A stretch of 64,000 nt of DNA from Vibrio agarivorans (GCF_030409635.1 NZ_JAUFQF010000004.1:1460241-1524240); one strand, 5' to 3'; shown: positions 1-9,781, counted from the first letter of the stretch. Numbers and translations are program-made. Notes: generated by a model from the sequence alone, not told the origin.

Positions 1-531
1 GAACACTTCATTGCTGGTACCTTGTATGGCTTTGATGGTGACGGCAATGTTGAAGATATCCTCGCCAAGCGCCAGCAACCGAAAAATGCTGAGCTGATTG
101 CTCAATATACCGATTCAATGATTGAGTTTAAGGCTGATGACGAAAAGCATGTCTTGACCATCTTTACTGATATCACCTGTGGTTACTGTGTCAAACTGCA
201 CAATGATATGGGTGAGTACAATAAACGCGGTATCACTGTTCGTTACCTTGCTTACCCGCGCCAAGGCCCTCAAGGCCCAGTAGCAGAGCAAATGGCACAG
301 ATTTGGTGTGCCGATGATCAACAGGCAGCGATGCACAATGGCAAGGTTAATCGCCAATTCCCAGAGCGTAATGACCAGTTTGAGCAGTGTTTAGATACCG
401 TTCAGCAAAGCTTTGCATTGGGTCGTAAGCTGGGCATTTCTGGTACACCTGCACTGTTTACAGAGAGTGGTGAGTTGATCAGTGGTTACATGCCACCAGA
501 GGCCCTGATTAAGCAATTAGATAAACAGTAA
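1..531 (+). CDS. dsbC: Thiol:disulfide interchange protein DsbC (5' partial)
   Basis: Periplasmic disulfide isomerase that reshuffles wrong disulfides in secreted proteins and is kept reduced by DsbD. The frame is open from the first base of the window, so the signal peptide and most of the N-terminal dimerisation domain lie upstream; 176 codons are present. The thioredoxin-fold domain is intact: the redox motif CGYC is at nt 178-189, preceded by a TIFTDIT strand, and the cis-proline region (GISGTPAL) is near nt 433-456. The stop lies 21 nt before recJ on the same strand. The dsbC-recJ pairing is the usual gammaproteobacterial arrangement. The TTG at nt 22 is an internal codon, not a start. 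Confidence 0.95.
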   Translation, partial: EHFIAGTLYGFDGDGNVEDILAKRQQPKNAELIAQYTDSMIEFKADDEKHVLTIFTDITCGYCVKLHNDMGEYNKRGITVRYLAYPRQGPQGPVAEQMAQIWCADDQQAAMHNGKVNRQFPERNDQFEQCLDTVQQSFALGRKLGISGTPALFTESGELISGYMPPEALIKQLDKQ

Positions 532-552
532 AGCGGGAAAAAACACGCCATC

Positions 553-2298
553 ATGATAGAGATTCAGCGTCGCCCGGATGTCGACATAACACGTCTGCCT
601 GAAAGTTTAGATCCTTTGTTACGCCGATTGTATCTGTCACGCGGCATCACCTCGGATCAGCAATTAATTAAAACAGCCAAAGGCTTGCACTCTTTTCGCG
701 AACTTCACGGCATAGAACGTGCCGTAGAACTGTTGTTTGCTGCTATTCGTGACAACAAGCGCATTATCGTTGTCGGCGATTTTGATGCCGATGGCGCGAC
801 TAGCTCAGCTCTTTCTGTGTTGGCACTGCGTATGCTAGGTTCAAGCAACGTGGATTATCTGGTACCAAACCGCTTTGAAGACGGCTATGGTCTTAGCCCC
901 GAGGTGGTGGATCAAGTCCTTGAGCTTGATGCTGAAGTGATCATGACAGTCGACAATGGCGTCTCCTCTATCGATGGCGTGCGTTATGCCAAAGAAAAAG
1001 GATTACAGGTGTTAGTGACTGACCATCACTTACCGGGGCATGTTTTACCCAACGTTGATGCGATGGTTAATCCTAATTTGGAAGAGTGTGCCTTCCCATC
1101 AAAAGCGTTAGCGGGAGTGGGTGTTGCCTTCTACTTAATGATGGCGCTGTGTGTTCACATGCGTCAGCAAGGGTGGTTTGCCCAGCAAGGTGTCGCTGAA
1201 CCTAAGCTGATGGAGTTGATAGATCTTGTGGCACTCGGCACGGTAGCCGATGTCGTGCCACTGGATGATAATAACCGTATTCTTGTGCATCAAGGGCTGC
1301 AGCGTATTCGAGCTGGGCTTGCGAGGCCGGGTATACAAGCTTTAATTGAAGTCGCCAAACGTGATGCCAGCCGTTTGGTCGCAACAGATTTTGGTTTTGC
1401 TCTTGGGCCGCGTATTAATGCAGCGGGTCGCTTGGATGATATGTCGTTTGGTGTCGAACTTTTGATGTGTAACAACATCCATGCTGCGCGTCGAATGGCA
1501 AATGAACTCGATGGCCTCAATCAAACCCGCAAAGAGATTGAAGCGGGCATGAAGCAAGAGGCGATGGCGTTTTGTGAGCGACTCCAGTTTGGTGAAGATA
1601 GTCAATTACCCCACGGTTTAGTGCTCTTCCAGCGCGATTGGCATCAAGGGGTTATTGGTATCCTTGCCTCGCGTATCAAAGAGCAGTTTCACCGCCCGGT
1701 GATTGCTTTTGCAGATGGTGGTGAAGGCACGATTAAGGGCTCATGCCGCTCGATTCCGGGGCTGCACATGCGTGACACACTGGATCGTATTGATACACAA
1801 AACCCAGGACTTATTTTGAAGTTTGGCGGTCATGCTATGGCGGCTGGACTGACTATTGAAGAAAAGCATTTTGAGAAATTTGCTCAACTATTTGACGAAG
1901 CGGTTAAGCAAGATATTGATGAAGAGGCTTTGAAGGGCATTCTTTTATCTGACGGCGAATTAAAGCCTGAAGAGTTCTCTATGCAGACTGCGGAGCTTCT
2001 TCGTGGTGGTGGCCCTTGGGGACAAGCCTTCCCAGAGCCGATGTTCGATGGTGAGTTCAAAGTGCTGCATCAAAAGTTAGTCGGGGAGAAGCACCTCAAG
2101 TTAATGGTTGAGCCCCTGTTTAAAGGACACCCAACCAACATTATGTTGGATGGTATCGCCTTTAATGTTGATTTACGCCGATGGCCTGATGCTTCGGTAA
2201 AAAAGGTCAAATTAGCTTATCGCCTCGACATTAATGAATTTCGTGGCAACTCATCGCTGCAATTGATGGTGGAACACCTTGAACCTCTATCCCCTTAG
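553..2298 (+). CDS. recJ: Single-stranded-DNA-specific 5'-3' exonuclease RecJ
   Basis: Degrades single-stranded DNA 5' to 3' in recombination (RecF pathway), mismatch repair and base-excision repair. At 581 aa it has the family's normal length. The DHH phosphoesterase motifs that bind the catalytic metals are present: DFDADG at residues 76-81 (motif I) and DHH at 157-159 (motif III). The DHHA1 region follows, with GGHAMAAG in the last third, then an OB-fold C-terminus. The N-terminus MIEIQRRP is typical of gammaproteobacterial RecJ and supports the ATG chosen, although the upstream Shine-Dalgarno is weak. It is probably co-transcribed with dsbC. Confidence 0.97.
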   Translation: MIEIQRRPDVDITRLPESLDPLLRRLYLSRGITSDQQLIKTAKGLHSFRELHGIERAVELLFAAIRDNKRIIVVGDFDADGATSSALSVLALRMLGSSNVDYLVPNRFEDGYGLSPEVVDQVLELDAEVIMTVDNGVSSIDGVRYAKEKGLQVLVTDHHLPGHVLPNVDAMVNPNLEECAFPSKALAGVGVAFYLMMALCVHMRQQGWFAQQGVAEPKLMELIDLVALGTVADVVPLDDNNRILVHQGLQRIRAGLARPGIQALIEVAKRDASRLVATDFGFALGPRINAAGRLDDMSFGVELLMCNNIHAARRMANELDGLNQTRKEIEAGMKQEAMAFCERLQFGEDSQLPHGLVLFQRDWHQGVIGILASRIKEQFHRPVIAFADGGEGTIKGSCRSIPGLHMRDTLDRIDTQNPGLILKFGGHAMAAGLTIEEKHFEKFAQLFDEAVKQDIDEEALKGILLSDGELKPEEFSMQTAELLRGGGPWGQAFPEPMFDGEFKVLHQKLVGEKHLKLMVEPLFKGHPTNIMLDGIAFNVDLRRWPDASVKKVKLAYRLDINEFRGNSSLQLMVEHLEPLSP

Positions 2299-2377
2299 GG
2301 GTAGGCAGTGTGATCGCTAGCACACTCTGTTGGTTCATTTGTATGACAAATCTATTCATTCACTAATTTCGTTTGTA

Positions 2378-2409
2378 TATTCACACATGAGATTGCTTGT
2401 GTGTGAATA
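2378..2409. repeat. Inverted repeat, 10 bp arms
   Basis: TATTCACACA (2378-2387) and its exact reverse complement TGTGTGAATA (2400-2409) are separated by 12 nt. The downstream DNA is pyrimidine-rich but lacks a U-tract. It could therefore be an imperfect recJ terminator or a regulator site for the pdh operon; the sequence does not decide between them. Confidence 0.45.
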
Positions 2410-2500
2410 CTTTCCATCTCCTTCTCTATTCACATCATCTTGTTTAACACATCCAACCAGTGGATTTTCTAGCCCAGAAAATCCCATTTAATATTTCTTT

Positions 2501-2517
2501 AATTGGTCTGACCTACT
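2501..2517 (+). promoter_or_regulatory. Distal PdhR-type operator
   Basis: AATTGGTCTGACCTACT has the left half-site and three-base centre of the PdhR consensus (ATTGGT-N3-ACCAAT), with a degenerate right half. It lies 185 bp before pdhR, upstream of the AT-rich putative promoter. Function is inferred from the motif and from its position ahead of pdhR. Confidence 0.5.
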
Positions 2518-2637
2518 TTTGTGCTTTTCTTTTGATAAAATGTTAACGCACTGTGTCTGCGGTGGTCTTTCTATGATTTAAATCAACTTTTCTCTAGACA
2601 GGGATATTTCGTCTATGCTAATTTTTGCGTCAGTTGA

Positions 2638-2654
2638 AATTGGTAATACCAATT
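2638..2654 (+). promoter_or_regulatory. Proximal PdhR-type operator (perfect palindrome)
   Basis: AATTGGT-AAT-ACCAATT is a perfect 7-3-7 inverted repeat and matches the PdhR operator consensus. It ends 31 bp before the pdhR ATG, where a bound repressor would block initiation or early elongation. This fits autoregulation of pdhR-aceEF by pyruvate-responsive PdhR, as known in E. coli. Confidence 0.75.
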
Positions 2655-2685
2655 AACCCTGATGGCAACATAAAGAAGTTGAATA

Positions 2686-3453
2686 ATGGCTTATCAAAGG
2701 ATTCGACAGCCAAAGCTCTCCGATGTGATTGAGCAGGAGCTCGAAAGGCTGATTGTAGAAGGGACGTTAGCGCCAGGGGAACGACTACCCGCTGAGCGCG
2801 AACTGGCGAAGCAGTTCGATGTTTCTCGACCTTCAGTACGAGAAGCAATTCAACGTTTAGAAGCAAAGCAGCTTCTTATCCGCCGTCAAGGCGGAGGAAC
2901 ATTTGTTAGTGAATCGATAGGGAAGAGCTTTTCAAACCCCCTTCTCGATTTGCTTGCGAATCACCCAGAAACACAACTTGATCTACTAGAAACACGACAC
3001 GCAATGGAAGGCATCGCAGCCTACTTTGCCGCCTTACGAGGCACACAAGAAGATTTTAAACGCATTGAACAGTGCCAAGTCGTGATTGAACAAGAGCAGT
3101 TGCGCGGAGATATTCGCGCGGAATCGTCAGCGGTTATGCAATTTTTGATTGCGCTGACTGAAGCCGCTCACAATGTTGTGTTATTGCATGTGGTTCGAAG
3201 CCTAGCGCCATTGCTAGAGCAGAATATTGTACAGAATTTAGAACTATTACATCGCCGCTCTGAAGTGGTTGAGAAAGTAAGTAAACACCGAGCCAATATT
3301 GTGAAGGCGATTGTGTCGGGTCAGCCTGAAAAGGCGCGCGAGATGTCACATTCACACTTGGCTTATATCGAAGAAACTCTATTGGATTTAACTCGAGAAG
3401 AGACTCGTCGCGAGCGCTCCTTGAGAAGGATTCAACGTGGTAATGAGTCGTAA
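2686..3453 (+). CDS. pdhR: Pyruvate dehydrogenase complex repressor PdhR (GntR family)
   Basis: GntR/FadR-type repressor that senses pyruvate and controls pdhR-aceE-aceF-lpdA and related respiratory genes. In this 255-aa protein the winged helix-turn-helix occupies about residues 9-75, with [14 protein letters not shown] and [10 protein letters not shown] as the signature. An FCD ligand-binding domain runs from about residue 100 to 230. The gene begins the pdh locus, 52 nt ahead of aceE and on the same strand. Two ATTGGT-type operators precede it, one a perfect palindrome, pointing to autorepression. Confidence 0.96.
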   Translation: MAYQRIRQPKLSDVIEQELERLIVEGTLAPGERLPAERELAKQFDVSRPSVREAIQRLEAKQLLIRRQGGGTFVSESIGKSFSNPLLDLLANHPETQLDLLETRHAMEGIAAYFAALRGTQEDFKRIEQCQVVIEQEQLRGDIRAESSAVMQFLIALTEAAHNVVLLHVVRSLAPLLEQNIVQNLELLHRRSEVVEKVSKHRANIVKAIVSGQPEKAREMSHSHLAYIEETLLDLTREETRRERSLRRIQRGNES

Positions 3454-3505
3454 CTCGGCTCTTCACAAGTTTAAGTAGATCAAACCAACAAAAGGATAGA
3501 TCGCC

Positions 3506-6169
3506 ATGTCTGACATGAAGCATGACGTAGATGCACCGGAAACTCAGGATTGGTTAGAAGCTCTTGAGTCAGTTGTACGTGAAGAAGGTGTAGAACGTGC
3601 CCAGTTCTTACTAGAAACAGTTCTAGAAAAAGCACGTCTAGATGGTGTTGATATGCCAACGGGTATCAACACAAACTACATCAACACCATTCCAGCTGCA
3701 CAAGAACCAGCTTACCCTGGTGACGTAACTCTTGAGCGTCGTATTCGTTCGATTATTCGCTGGAACGCAATCATGATCGTATTGCGTGCTTCTAAGAAAG
3801 ACCTAGACCTAGGTGGTCACATGGCTTCTTACCAGTCAGCTGCAGCGTTCTACGAAGTTTGTTTCAACCACTTCTTCCGTGCTCCAAACGAGACGGACGG
3901 TGGCGATCTAGTTTACTACCAAGGTCACATCTCACCAGGTATCTACTCTCGTGCGTTCGTTGAAGGCCGTCTAACTGAAGAGCAGCTAGACAACTTCCGT
4001 CAAGAAGTAGACGGTAAAGGTGTTCCTTCATACCCACACCCTAAACTGATGCCTGAGTTCTGGCAGTTCCCAACAGTATCTATGGGTCTTGGTCCTATCT
4101 CTGCTATTTACCAAGCACGTTTCCTTAAGTACCTAAACGGCCGTGGCCTTAAAGATACTTCTGCTCAACGTGTATACGCTTTCCTAGGCGACGGTGAGAT
4201 GGATGAGCCAGAATCACGTGGTGCTATCTCTTTCGCTGCGCGTGAGAAGCTAGACAACCTATGTTTCCTAATCAACTGTAACCTACAGCGTCTAGACGGC
4301 CCGGTAATGGGTAACGGTAGCATCATTCAAGAACTTGAAGGCCTATTCAAAGGTGCGGGTTGGAACGTTGTTAAAGTTATCTGGGGTAGCAACTGGGATT
4401 CTCTACTAGCTAAAGACACCACTGGTAAGCTTCTTCAACTAATGAACGAAACTATCGACGGTGACTACCAAACATTCAAATCTAAAGATGGCGCCTACGT
4501 ACGTGAGCACTTCTTTGGTAAGTACCCAGAAACAGCTGCACTAGTTGCAGACATGACTGACGACCAAATCTTCGAGCTGAAGCGTGGTGGTCACGATTCT
4601 TCTAAACTGTTCGCTGCATTCAACAATGCAAAAGAGACAGGTGGTAAGCCGACTGTAATCCTAGCTAAGACTGTTAAAGGTTACGGCATGGGTGAAGCTG
4701 CAGAAGGTAAGAACATCGCACACGGTGTTAAGAAGATGGACATGACTCACGTACAATACCTACGTGACCGTCTAGGCCTACAAGACATCCTTTCTGATGA
4801 GAAAGTCGCTGAACTTCCTTACCTAAAACTGGAAGAAGGTTCTGCTGAATACGAATACCTACACGCACGTCGTAACGCTCTACACGGTTACACGCCTGCT
4901 CGTCTTCCAAACTTCACTCAAGAGTTCAAAGTTCCTGAGCTAGAAGAGTTCGCTCCTCTACTTGGTGCACAGAAGCGTGAAATATCAACGACTATGGCAT
5001 ACGTTCGTACGTTGAACATCCTTCTTAAGAACAAGAACATTGGTAAGAACATCGTTCCAATCATCTGTGATGAAGCACGTACGTTCGGTATGGAAGGTTT
5101 ATTCCGTCAGGTTGGTATCTACAACCCACACGGTCAAGAGTACACGCCAGAAGATAAAGGTATCGTTTCTTACTACAAAGAAGCGACATCTGGTCAAGTT
5201 CTTCAAGAAGGTATCAACGAGCTAGGTTCTATGGCTTCATGGGTTGCTGCTGCAACTTCATACAGCACAAACGACCTGCCAATGATCCCATTCTACATCT
5301 ACTACTCAATGTTCGGTTTCCAACGTATTGGTGACATGGCATGGCTAGCAGGTGACCAACAAGCTCGTGGCTTCCTACTAGGTGCTACAGCTGGTCGTAC
5401 AACGCTGAACGGTGAAGGTCTACAGCACGAAGATGGTCACTCGCACATCCAAGCGAACACTATCCCTAACTGTATCTCTTACGACCCAACGTTTGCTTAC
5501 GAGCTAGCGGTAATCATGCAAGACGGTATCCGTCGCATGTACGGTCCTGAGCAAGAGAACGTTTACTACTACCTAACAGTAATGAACGAAAACTACGCAA
5601 TGCCAGCAATGCCGGAAGGCGCTGAAGAAGGCATCCGTAAGGGTATCTACAAGCTAGAAACTCATGCAGGCACGAAGGGTAAAGTTCAGCTAATGAGCTC
5701 TGGTACTATCATGAACGAAGTACGCAAAGCAGCGACTATCCTAAGCGAAGAGTACGGCGTAGCATCTGATGTATTCTCTGTAACGTCTTTCAACGAGCTA
5801 ACTCGTGACGGTCAAGACGCAGAGCGTTACAACATGCTTCACCCAGAAGCAGAAGCAAAAGTACCTTACATCACGACTGTTCTAGGTAACGAACCAGCGA
5901 TCGCTGCGACGGACTACATGAAGAACTACGCTGAGCAAGTACGTGCGTTCATGCCAACAGAGTCTTACAAAGTACTGGGTACTGATGGCTTCGGTCGTTC
6001 TGACAGCCGTGAGAATCTACGTCGTCACTTTGAAGTTAACGCAGGCTACGTAGTTGTTGCAGCGCTAACTGAGCTGGCTAAACGTGGTGATGTTGAGAAA
6101 TCAGTAGTTGCTGAAGCAATTGCTAAGTTCAACATCGATACTGAAAAAACAAACCCACAATACGCTTAA
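3506..6169 (+). CDS. aceE: Pyruvate dehydrogenase E1 component (homodimeric)
   Basis: Thiamine-diphosphate enzyme that decarboxylates pyruvate and acetylates the lipoyl groups of AceF; cytoplasmic core of the PDH complex. At 887 aa it matches the homodimeric bacterial E1 family. The ThDP/Mg-binding motif begins GDGEMDEPESRG at residue 228 and ends about 30 residues later in the INCNLQRLDGP segment. A good Shine-Dalgarno (AAGGAT) precedes the ATG. The gene has strong codon bias, with CTA dominating leucine codons and GGT/CGT preferred, as expected for a highly expressed gene; recJ nearby lacks it. It is followed by aceF after 30 nt. Confidence 0.98.
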   Translation: MSDMKHDVDAPETQDWLEALESVVREEGVERAQFLLETVLEKARLDGVDMPTGINTNYINTIPAAQEPAYPGDVTLERRIRSIIRWNAIMIVLRASKKDLDLGGHMASYQSAAAFYEVCFNHFFRAPNETDGGDLVYYQGHISPGIYSRAFVEGRLTEEQLDNFRQEVDGKGVPSYPHPKLMPEFWQFPTVSMGLGPISAIYQARFLKYLNGRGLKDTSAQRVYAFLGDGEMDEPESRGAISFAAREKLDNLCFLINCNLQRLDGPVMGNGSIIQELEGLFKGAGWNVVKVIWGSNWDSLLAKDTTGKLLQLMNETIDGDYQTFKSKDGAYVREHFFGKYPETAALVADMTDDQIFELKRGGHDSSKLFAAFNNAKETGGKPTVILAKTVKGYGMGEAAEGKNIAHGVKKMDMTHVQYLRDRLGLQDILSDEKVAELPYLKLEEGSAEYEYLHARRNALHGYTPARLPNFTQEFKVPELEEFAPLLGAQKREISTTMAYVRTLNILLKNKNIGKNIVPIICDEARTFGMEGLFRQVGIYNPHGQEYTPEDKGIVSYYKEATSGQVLQEGINELGSMASWVAAATSYSTNDLPMIPFYIYYSMFGFQRIGDMAWLAGDQQARGFLLGATAGRTTLNGEGLQHEDGHSHIQANTIPNCISYDPTFAYELAVIMQDGIRRMYGPEQENVYYYLTVMNENYAMPAMPEGAEEGIRKGIYKLETHAGTKGKVQLMSSGTIMNEVRKAATILSEEYGVASDVFSVTSFNELTRDGQDAERYNMLHPEAEAKVPYITTVLGNEPAIAATDYMKNYAEQVRAFMPTESYKVLGTDGFGRSDSRENLRRHFEVNAGYVVVAALTELAKRGDVEKSVVAEAIAKFNIDTEKTNPQYA

Positions 6170-6199
6170 TACAGCGCTTAACTAGAAGGTAAATAAGCA

Positions 6200-8116
6200 A
6201 TGGCAATCGAAATTAATGTACCTGACATTGGTGCGGATGAGGTTGAAGTTACTGAGATTCTTGTAAGCGTTGGCGACAAGGTTGAAGAAGAACAGTCTCT
6301 GATCACGGTTGAAGGCGACAAAGCTTCTATGGAAGTTCCGGCGTCTCAAGCAGGTATTGTTAAAGAAATCAAAGTAGCGGAAGGCGATTCGGTTACTACT
6401 GGTTCTCTTATCATGATTTTCGAGAGCGAAGAGGCGGGTGCTGCGGCACCTGCTCCTGAAGCAGCTCCAGCGGCAGCTCCTGCACCAGCAGCGGCAGCAG
6501 AACTTAAAGAAGTACACGTTCCAGATATCGGTGGTGACGAAGTAGAAGTTACTGAAATCATGGTTAACGTTGGCGATTCAATCGAAGAAGAGCAGTCTCT
6601 TCTAACGGTTGAAGGCGACAAGGCTTCTATGGAAGTACCAGCACCATTTGCAGGTACGGTTAAAGAGATCAAGATTGCTGAAGGCGATTCAGTAACGACT
6701 GGCTCTCTTGTGATGGTATTTGAGGTCGCAGGTTCTCCTGTGGCGGGTTCTGGCGCAGTTGCACCAGCTCCAGTTGCTGAAGCACCAGCAGCACCTGCGG
6801 CGGCTCCAGCGGCAGCGGCTAATAAAGAAGTGAACGTTCCAGACATCGGCGGTGACGAAGTAGAAGTTACTGAGATCATGGTTAAGGTCGGCGATACAGT
6901 AGAAGAAGAGCAATCTCTCATTACTGTTGAGGGCGACAAAGCTTCTATGGAAGTACCAGCACCATTTGCAGGTACGGTTAAAGAGATCAAGATTGCTGAA
7001 GGCGATTCAGTAACGACAGGCTCTCTAATCATGATTTTCTCTACAACGGAAGGCGAAGTAGTTGGTTCAGCTCCTGCAGCTCCAGTTGCAGCAGCGGCTC
7101 CTTCGGCAGCAGCTCCAACACCTGCCCCAGCAGCAAAAGCTGAAGCGGCACCTGCAGCGAATGACTTCCAAGAGAATCACGAATACGCTCACGCGTCTCC
7201 AGTAGTACGTCGTTTAGCCCGTGAATTTGGCGTTAACCTATCTAAGGTTAAAGGTACAGGTCGTAAGAGCCGCGTACTGAAAGAAGACGTTCAAGCTTAC
7301 GTTAAAGATGCACTTAAGCGTCTTGAAGCTGGCGCAGGTGCAGCCGCATCTGGCAAAGGCGATGGCTCTGCTCTTGGTCTACTGCCTTGGCCAAAAGTTG
7401 ACTTCAGCAAGTTCGGCGAAACTGAAGTTCAGAAGCTTTCTAAGATCAAGAAGATCTCTGGTGCAAACCTACACCGTAACTGGGTAATGATCCCTCACGT
7501 TACACAGTGGGATAACGCTGACATCACTGAGCTAGAAGCATTCCGTAAAGAGCAGAATGCAATCGAAGCGAAGAAAGACACTGGTATGAAGATCACTCCT
7601 CTTGTGTTCATCATGAAAGCTGTCGCTAAAGCGCTAGAAGCGTTCCCAGCGTTTAACTCTTCTCTTTCTGAAGATGGCGAAAGCATCATTCTTAAGAAGT
7701 ACGTAAACGTAGGTATCGCAGTAGATACGCCAAATGGTCTAGTTGTTCCTGTATTCAAAGATGTGAACAAGAAAGGCATCTACGAGCTATCTGAAGAGCT
7801 AATGGCTGTGTCTAAGAAAGCACGTGCTGGCAAGCTAACTGCAGCAGACATGCAAGGCGGTTGTTTCACAATCTCTAGCCTTGGTGGCATCGGTGGTACG
7901 GCATTTACACCAATCGTAAATGCACCCGAAGTTGGTATCCTAGGTGTGTCTAAGTCAGAGATGAAGCCGGTGTGGAACGGTAAAGAGTTCGAACCACGTC
8001 TACAGCTTCCATTGTCTCTTTCATACGATCACCGTGTGATTGACGGTGCTGAAGGTGCGCGTTTCATTACGTTCCTAAATAGTGCACTATCAGACATTCG
8101 TCGTCTGGTTCTATAA
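6200..8116 (+). CDS. aceF: Dihydrolipoamide acetyltransferase (PDH E2), three lipoyl domains
   Basis: Forms the PDH core and transfers acetyl from lipoyl-lysine to CoA. This 638-aa protein has three N-terminal lipoyl domains; the lipoylated lysines in the GDKASME motifs are K41, K141 and K247. Ala/Pro-rich flexible linkers separate them. A peripheral subunit-binding domain follows ([16 protein letters not shown]), then the catalytic domain ending in DHRVIDG, with the catalytic His at 611. Lipoyl domains 2 and 3 share a 77-bp run identical at DNA level (6623-6699 and 6941-7017), suggesting intragenic gene conversion or recent duplication. A hairpin follows the stop, so lpdA may also have its own promoter. 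Confidence 0.98.
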   Translation: MAIEINVPDIGADEVEVTEILVSVGDKVEEEQSLITVEGDKASMEVPASQAGIVKEIKVAEGDSVTTGSLIMIFESEEAGAAAPAPEAAPAAAPAPAAAAELKEVHVPDIGGDEVEVTEIMVNVGDSIEEEQSLLTVEGDKASMEVPAPFAGTVKEIKIAEGDSVTTGSLVMVFEVAGSPVAGSGAVAPAPVAEAPAAPAAAPAAAANKEVNVPDIGGDEVEVTEIMVKVGDTVEEEQSLITVEGDKASMEVPAPFAGTVKEIKIAEGDSVTTGSLIMIFSTTEGEVVGSAPAAPVAAAAPSAAAPTPAPAAKAEAAPAANDFQENHEYAHASPVVRRLAREFGVNLSKVKGTGRKSRVLKEDVQAYVKDALKRLEAGAGAAASGKGDGSALGLLPWPKVDFSKFGETEVQKLSKIKKISGANLHRNWVMIPHVTQWDNADITELEAFRKEQNAIEAKKDTGMKITPLVFIMKAVAKALEAFPAFNSSLSEDGESIILKKYVNVGIAVDTPNGLVVPVFKDVNKKGIYELSEELMAVSKKARAGKLTAADMQGGCFTISSLGGIGGTAFTPIVNAPEVGILGVSKSEMKPVWNGKEFEPRLQLPLSLSYDHRVIDGAEGARFITFLNSALSDIRRLVL

Positions 8117-8131
8117 TCGACGAAAACTTCG

Positions 8132-8160
8132 AGAGGCGGCAGTAGTCGCCTCTATTAAAT
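8132..8160 (+). terminator. Hairpin after aceF
   Basis: AGAGGCG (8132-8138) pairs with CGCCTCT (8147-8153) across an 8-nt loop, followed by ATTAAAT. The U-tract is poor, so this looks like a partial terminator or mRNA-stabilising hairpin between aceEF and lpdA. The rest of the 223-bp gap to lpdA holds only a half-site resembling the PdhR operator (TTGGTCGGTCTGA near 8250-8263). Confidence 0.4.
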
Positions 8161-8339
8161 TATAAGAAGATGACATTTACTCAATGAATTGTCGTCTGGC
8201 TCACAGGCTAAATTGATTTACTTTTCACACCGTTAACATCTCTGTAAACTGTTGGTCGGTCTGAAAACGTTGAAAAACGCGAAAGAAAACAATCAATCCT
8301 CAATTAGCCTGTTAGGGATAATGACTACAAGAGGTCAAA

Positions 8340-9767
8340 ATGAGCAAAGAAATTAAAGCCCAAGTTGTTGTACTAGGTTCGGGTCCTGCTGGTTACTCAG
8401 CTGCATTCCGTTGTGCCGACCTAGGTTTGGAAACGGTTCTAGTTGAGCGCTACAGCACACTAGGTGGTGTTTGTCTAAACGTGGGTTGTATCCCATCAAA
8501 AGCTCTGCTTCACGTATCAAAAGTGATCGAAGAAGCAAAAGCGATGGCTGACCACGGTGTTGTATTTGGTAAGCCTGAAACGGATATCAATAAAATCCGT
8601 ATCTGGAAAGAGAAAGTCGTTAACCAGCTAACGGGCGGCCTTTCTGGTATGGCTAAGCAACGTAAAGTGACGGTTGTTAACGGCTACGGTAAATTTACTG
8701 GTCCTAACTCAATCGCTGTAGAAGGCGAAGGTGAAACAACGGTTGTTAACTTTGACAATGCGATTATCGCAGCGGGCTCTCGCCCAATTAAACTGCCATT
8801 TATCCCACATGAAGACCCACGTATTTGGGATTCTACTGATGCCCTAGAGCTTAATGAAGTTCCTGGCAAACTGCTTATTATGGGTGGCGGTATTATCGGC
8901 CTAGAGATGGGTACGGTTTACCACTCACTAGGTTCTCAGGTAGACGTTGTTGAGATGTTTGATCAGGTTATCCCTGCAGCAGACAAAGATATCGTTAAGG
9001 TTTACACCAAGCGTATCAAAGACAAGTTTAACCTAATGCTAGAAACGAAAGTGACAGCAGTTGAAGCGAAAGAAGATGGTATCTACGTTTCAATGGAAGG
9101 CAAGAAAGCGCCAGCAGAAGCGGAGCGTTACGATGCGGTTCTCGTTGCTATCGGTCGTGTGCCAAATGGTCAGCTTATTGACGGTGAAAAAGCAGGTCTA
9201 GAAATCGACGAGCGCGGTTTCATTAATGTTGATAAGCAGATGCGTACTAACGTACCTCATATCTTCGCTATCGGTGATATCGTTGGCCAACCAATGCTTG
9301 CTCACAAAGGTGTTCATGAAGGTCACGTGGCGGCAGAGGTTATCTCTGGCAAGAAACACTACTTTGACCCGAAAGTAATCCCTTCAATCGCTTACACTGA
9401 GCCAGAAGTTGCTTGGGTTGGTAAGACAGAGAAAGAAGCGAAAGCGGAAGGCATTAACTACGAAGTAGCGACATTCCCTTGGGCTGCGTCTGGTCGTGCG
9501 ATTGCGTCTGACTGTGCAGACGGTATGACTAAGCTCATTTTCGACAAAGAATCTCACCGTGTAATTGGTGGTGCTATCGTGGGTACTAACGGTGGTGAAC
9601 TACTTGGTGAAATCGGCCTAGCTATCGAGATGGGTTGTGATGCGGAAGATATTGCTCTGACTATCCACGCTCACCCAACATTGCACGAATCAGTTGGCTT
9701 AGCCGCTGAAGTATTTGAAGGCTCAATCACTGACCTTCCAAACAAGAAAGCAGTGAAAAGAAAGTAA
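8340..9767 (+). CDS. lpdA: Dihydrolipoamide dehydrogenase (E3)
   Basis: FAD flavoprotein that reoxidises dihydrolipoyl groups with NAD+. It is shared by pyruvate dehydrogenase, 2-oxoglutarate dehydrogenase and the glycine cleavage system. Length 475 aa, as usual. The N-terminal FAD-binding motif is GSGPAG (13-18), the redox disulfide is C45/C50 in CLNVGCIPSK, an NAD-binding GGGIIGLEMG lies mid-protein, and the C-terminal HAHPTLHE carries the catalytic His-Glu pair. Codon use is strongly biased, as in aceEF. The 223-nt gap from aceF, with a hairpin, suggests partly independent expression. Confidence 0.98.
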   Translation: MSKEIKAQVVVLGSGPAGYSAAFRCADLGLETVLVERYSTLGGVCLNVGCIPSKALLHVSKVIEEAKAMADHGVVFGKPETDINKIRIWKEKVVNQLTGGLSGMAKQRKVTVVNGYGKFTGPNSIAVEGEGETTVVNFDNAIIAAGSRPIKLPFIPHEDPRIWDSTDALELNEVPGKLLIMGGGIIGLEMGTVYHSLGSQVDVVEMFDQVIPAADKDIVKVYTKRIKDKFNLMLETKVTAVEAKEDGIYVSMEGKKAPAEAERYDAVLVAIGRVPNGQLIDGEKAGLEIDERGFINVDKQMRTNVPHIFAIGDIVGQPMLAHKGVHEGHVAAEVISGKKHYFDPKVIPSIAYTEPEVAWVGKTEKEAKAEGINYEVATFPWAASGRAIASDCADGMTKLIFDKESHRVIGGAIVGTNGGELLGEIGLAIEMGCDAEDIALTIHAHPTLHESVGLAAEVFEGSITDLPNKKAVKRK

Positions 9768-9781
9768 TCTTTCTGACAAGT

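Larger units (their letters stand above)
2299..2685. other. recJ-pdhR intergenic region
   Basis: This 387 bp holds no credible gene. It contains a weak hairpin just after recJ (AGTGTG 2307-2312 / CACACT 2321-2326, loop of 8), a second and stronger inverted repeat at 2378-2409, and two PdhR-type operators at 2501-2517 and 2638-2654 in front of pdhR. The DNA between the operators is AT-rich; a TAAAAT at 2536-2541 could be a -10 element, but I could not pair it with a convincing -35. Confidence 0.6.

Noticed and set aside
6346..7032. Long open frame (228 codons) antisense to the lipoyl region of aceF
   Set aside because: It mirrors the repeated lipoyl domains and Ala/Pro linkers, has Ser/Thr/Ala-rich low-complexity content and no homology I recognise. 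The sense strand is a certain gene.
8250..8263. Third PdhR operator before lpdA
   Set aside because: TTGGTCGGTCTGA contains only one good half-site; it is kept as a note with the aceF-lpdA gap, not as a called operator.
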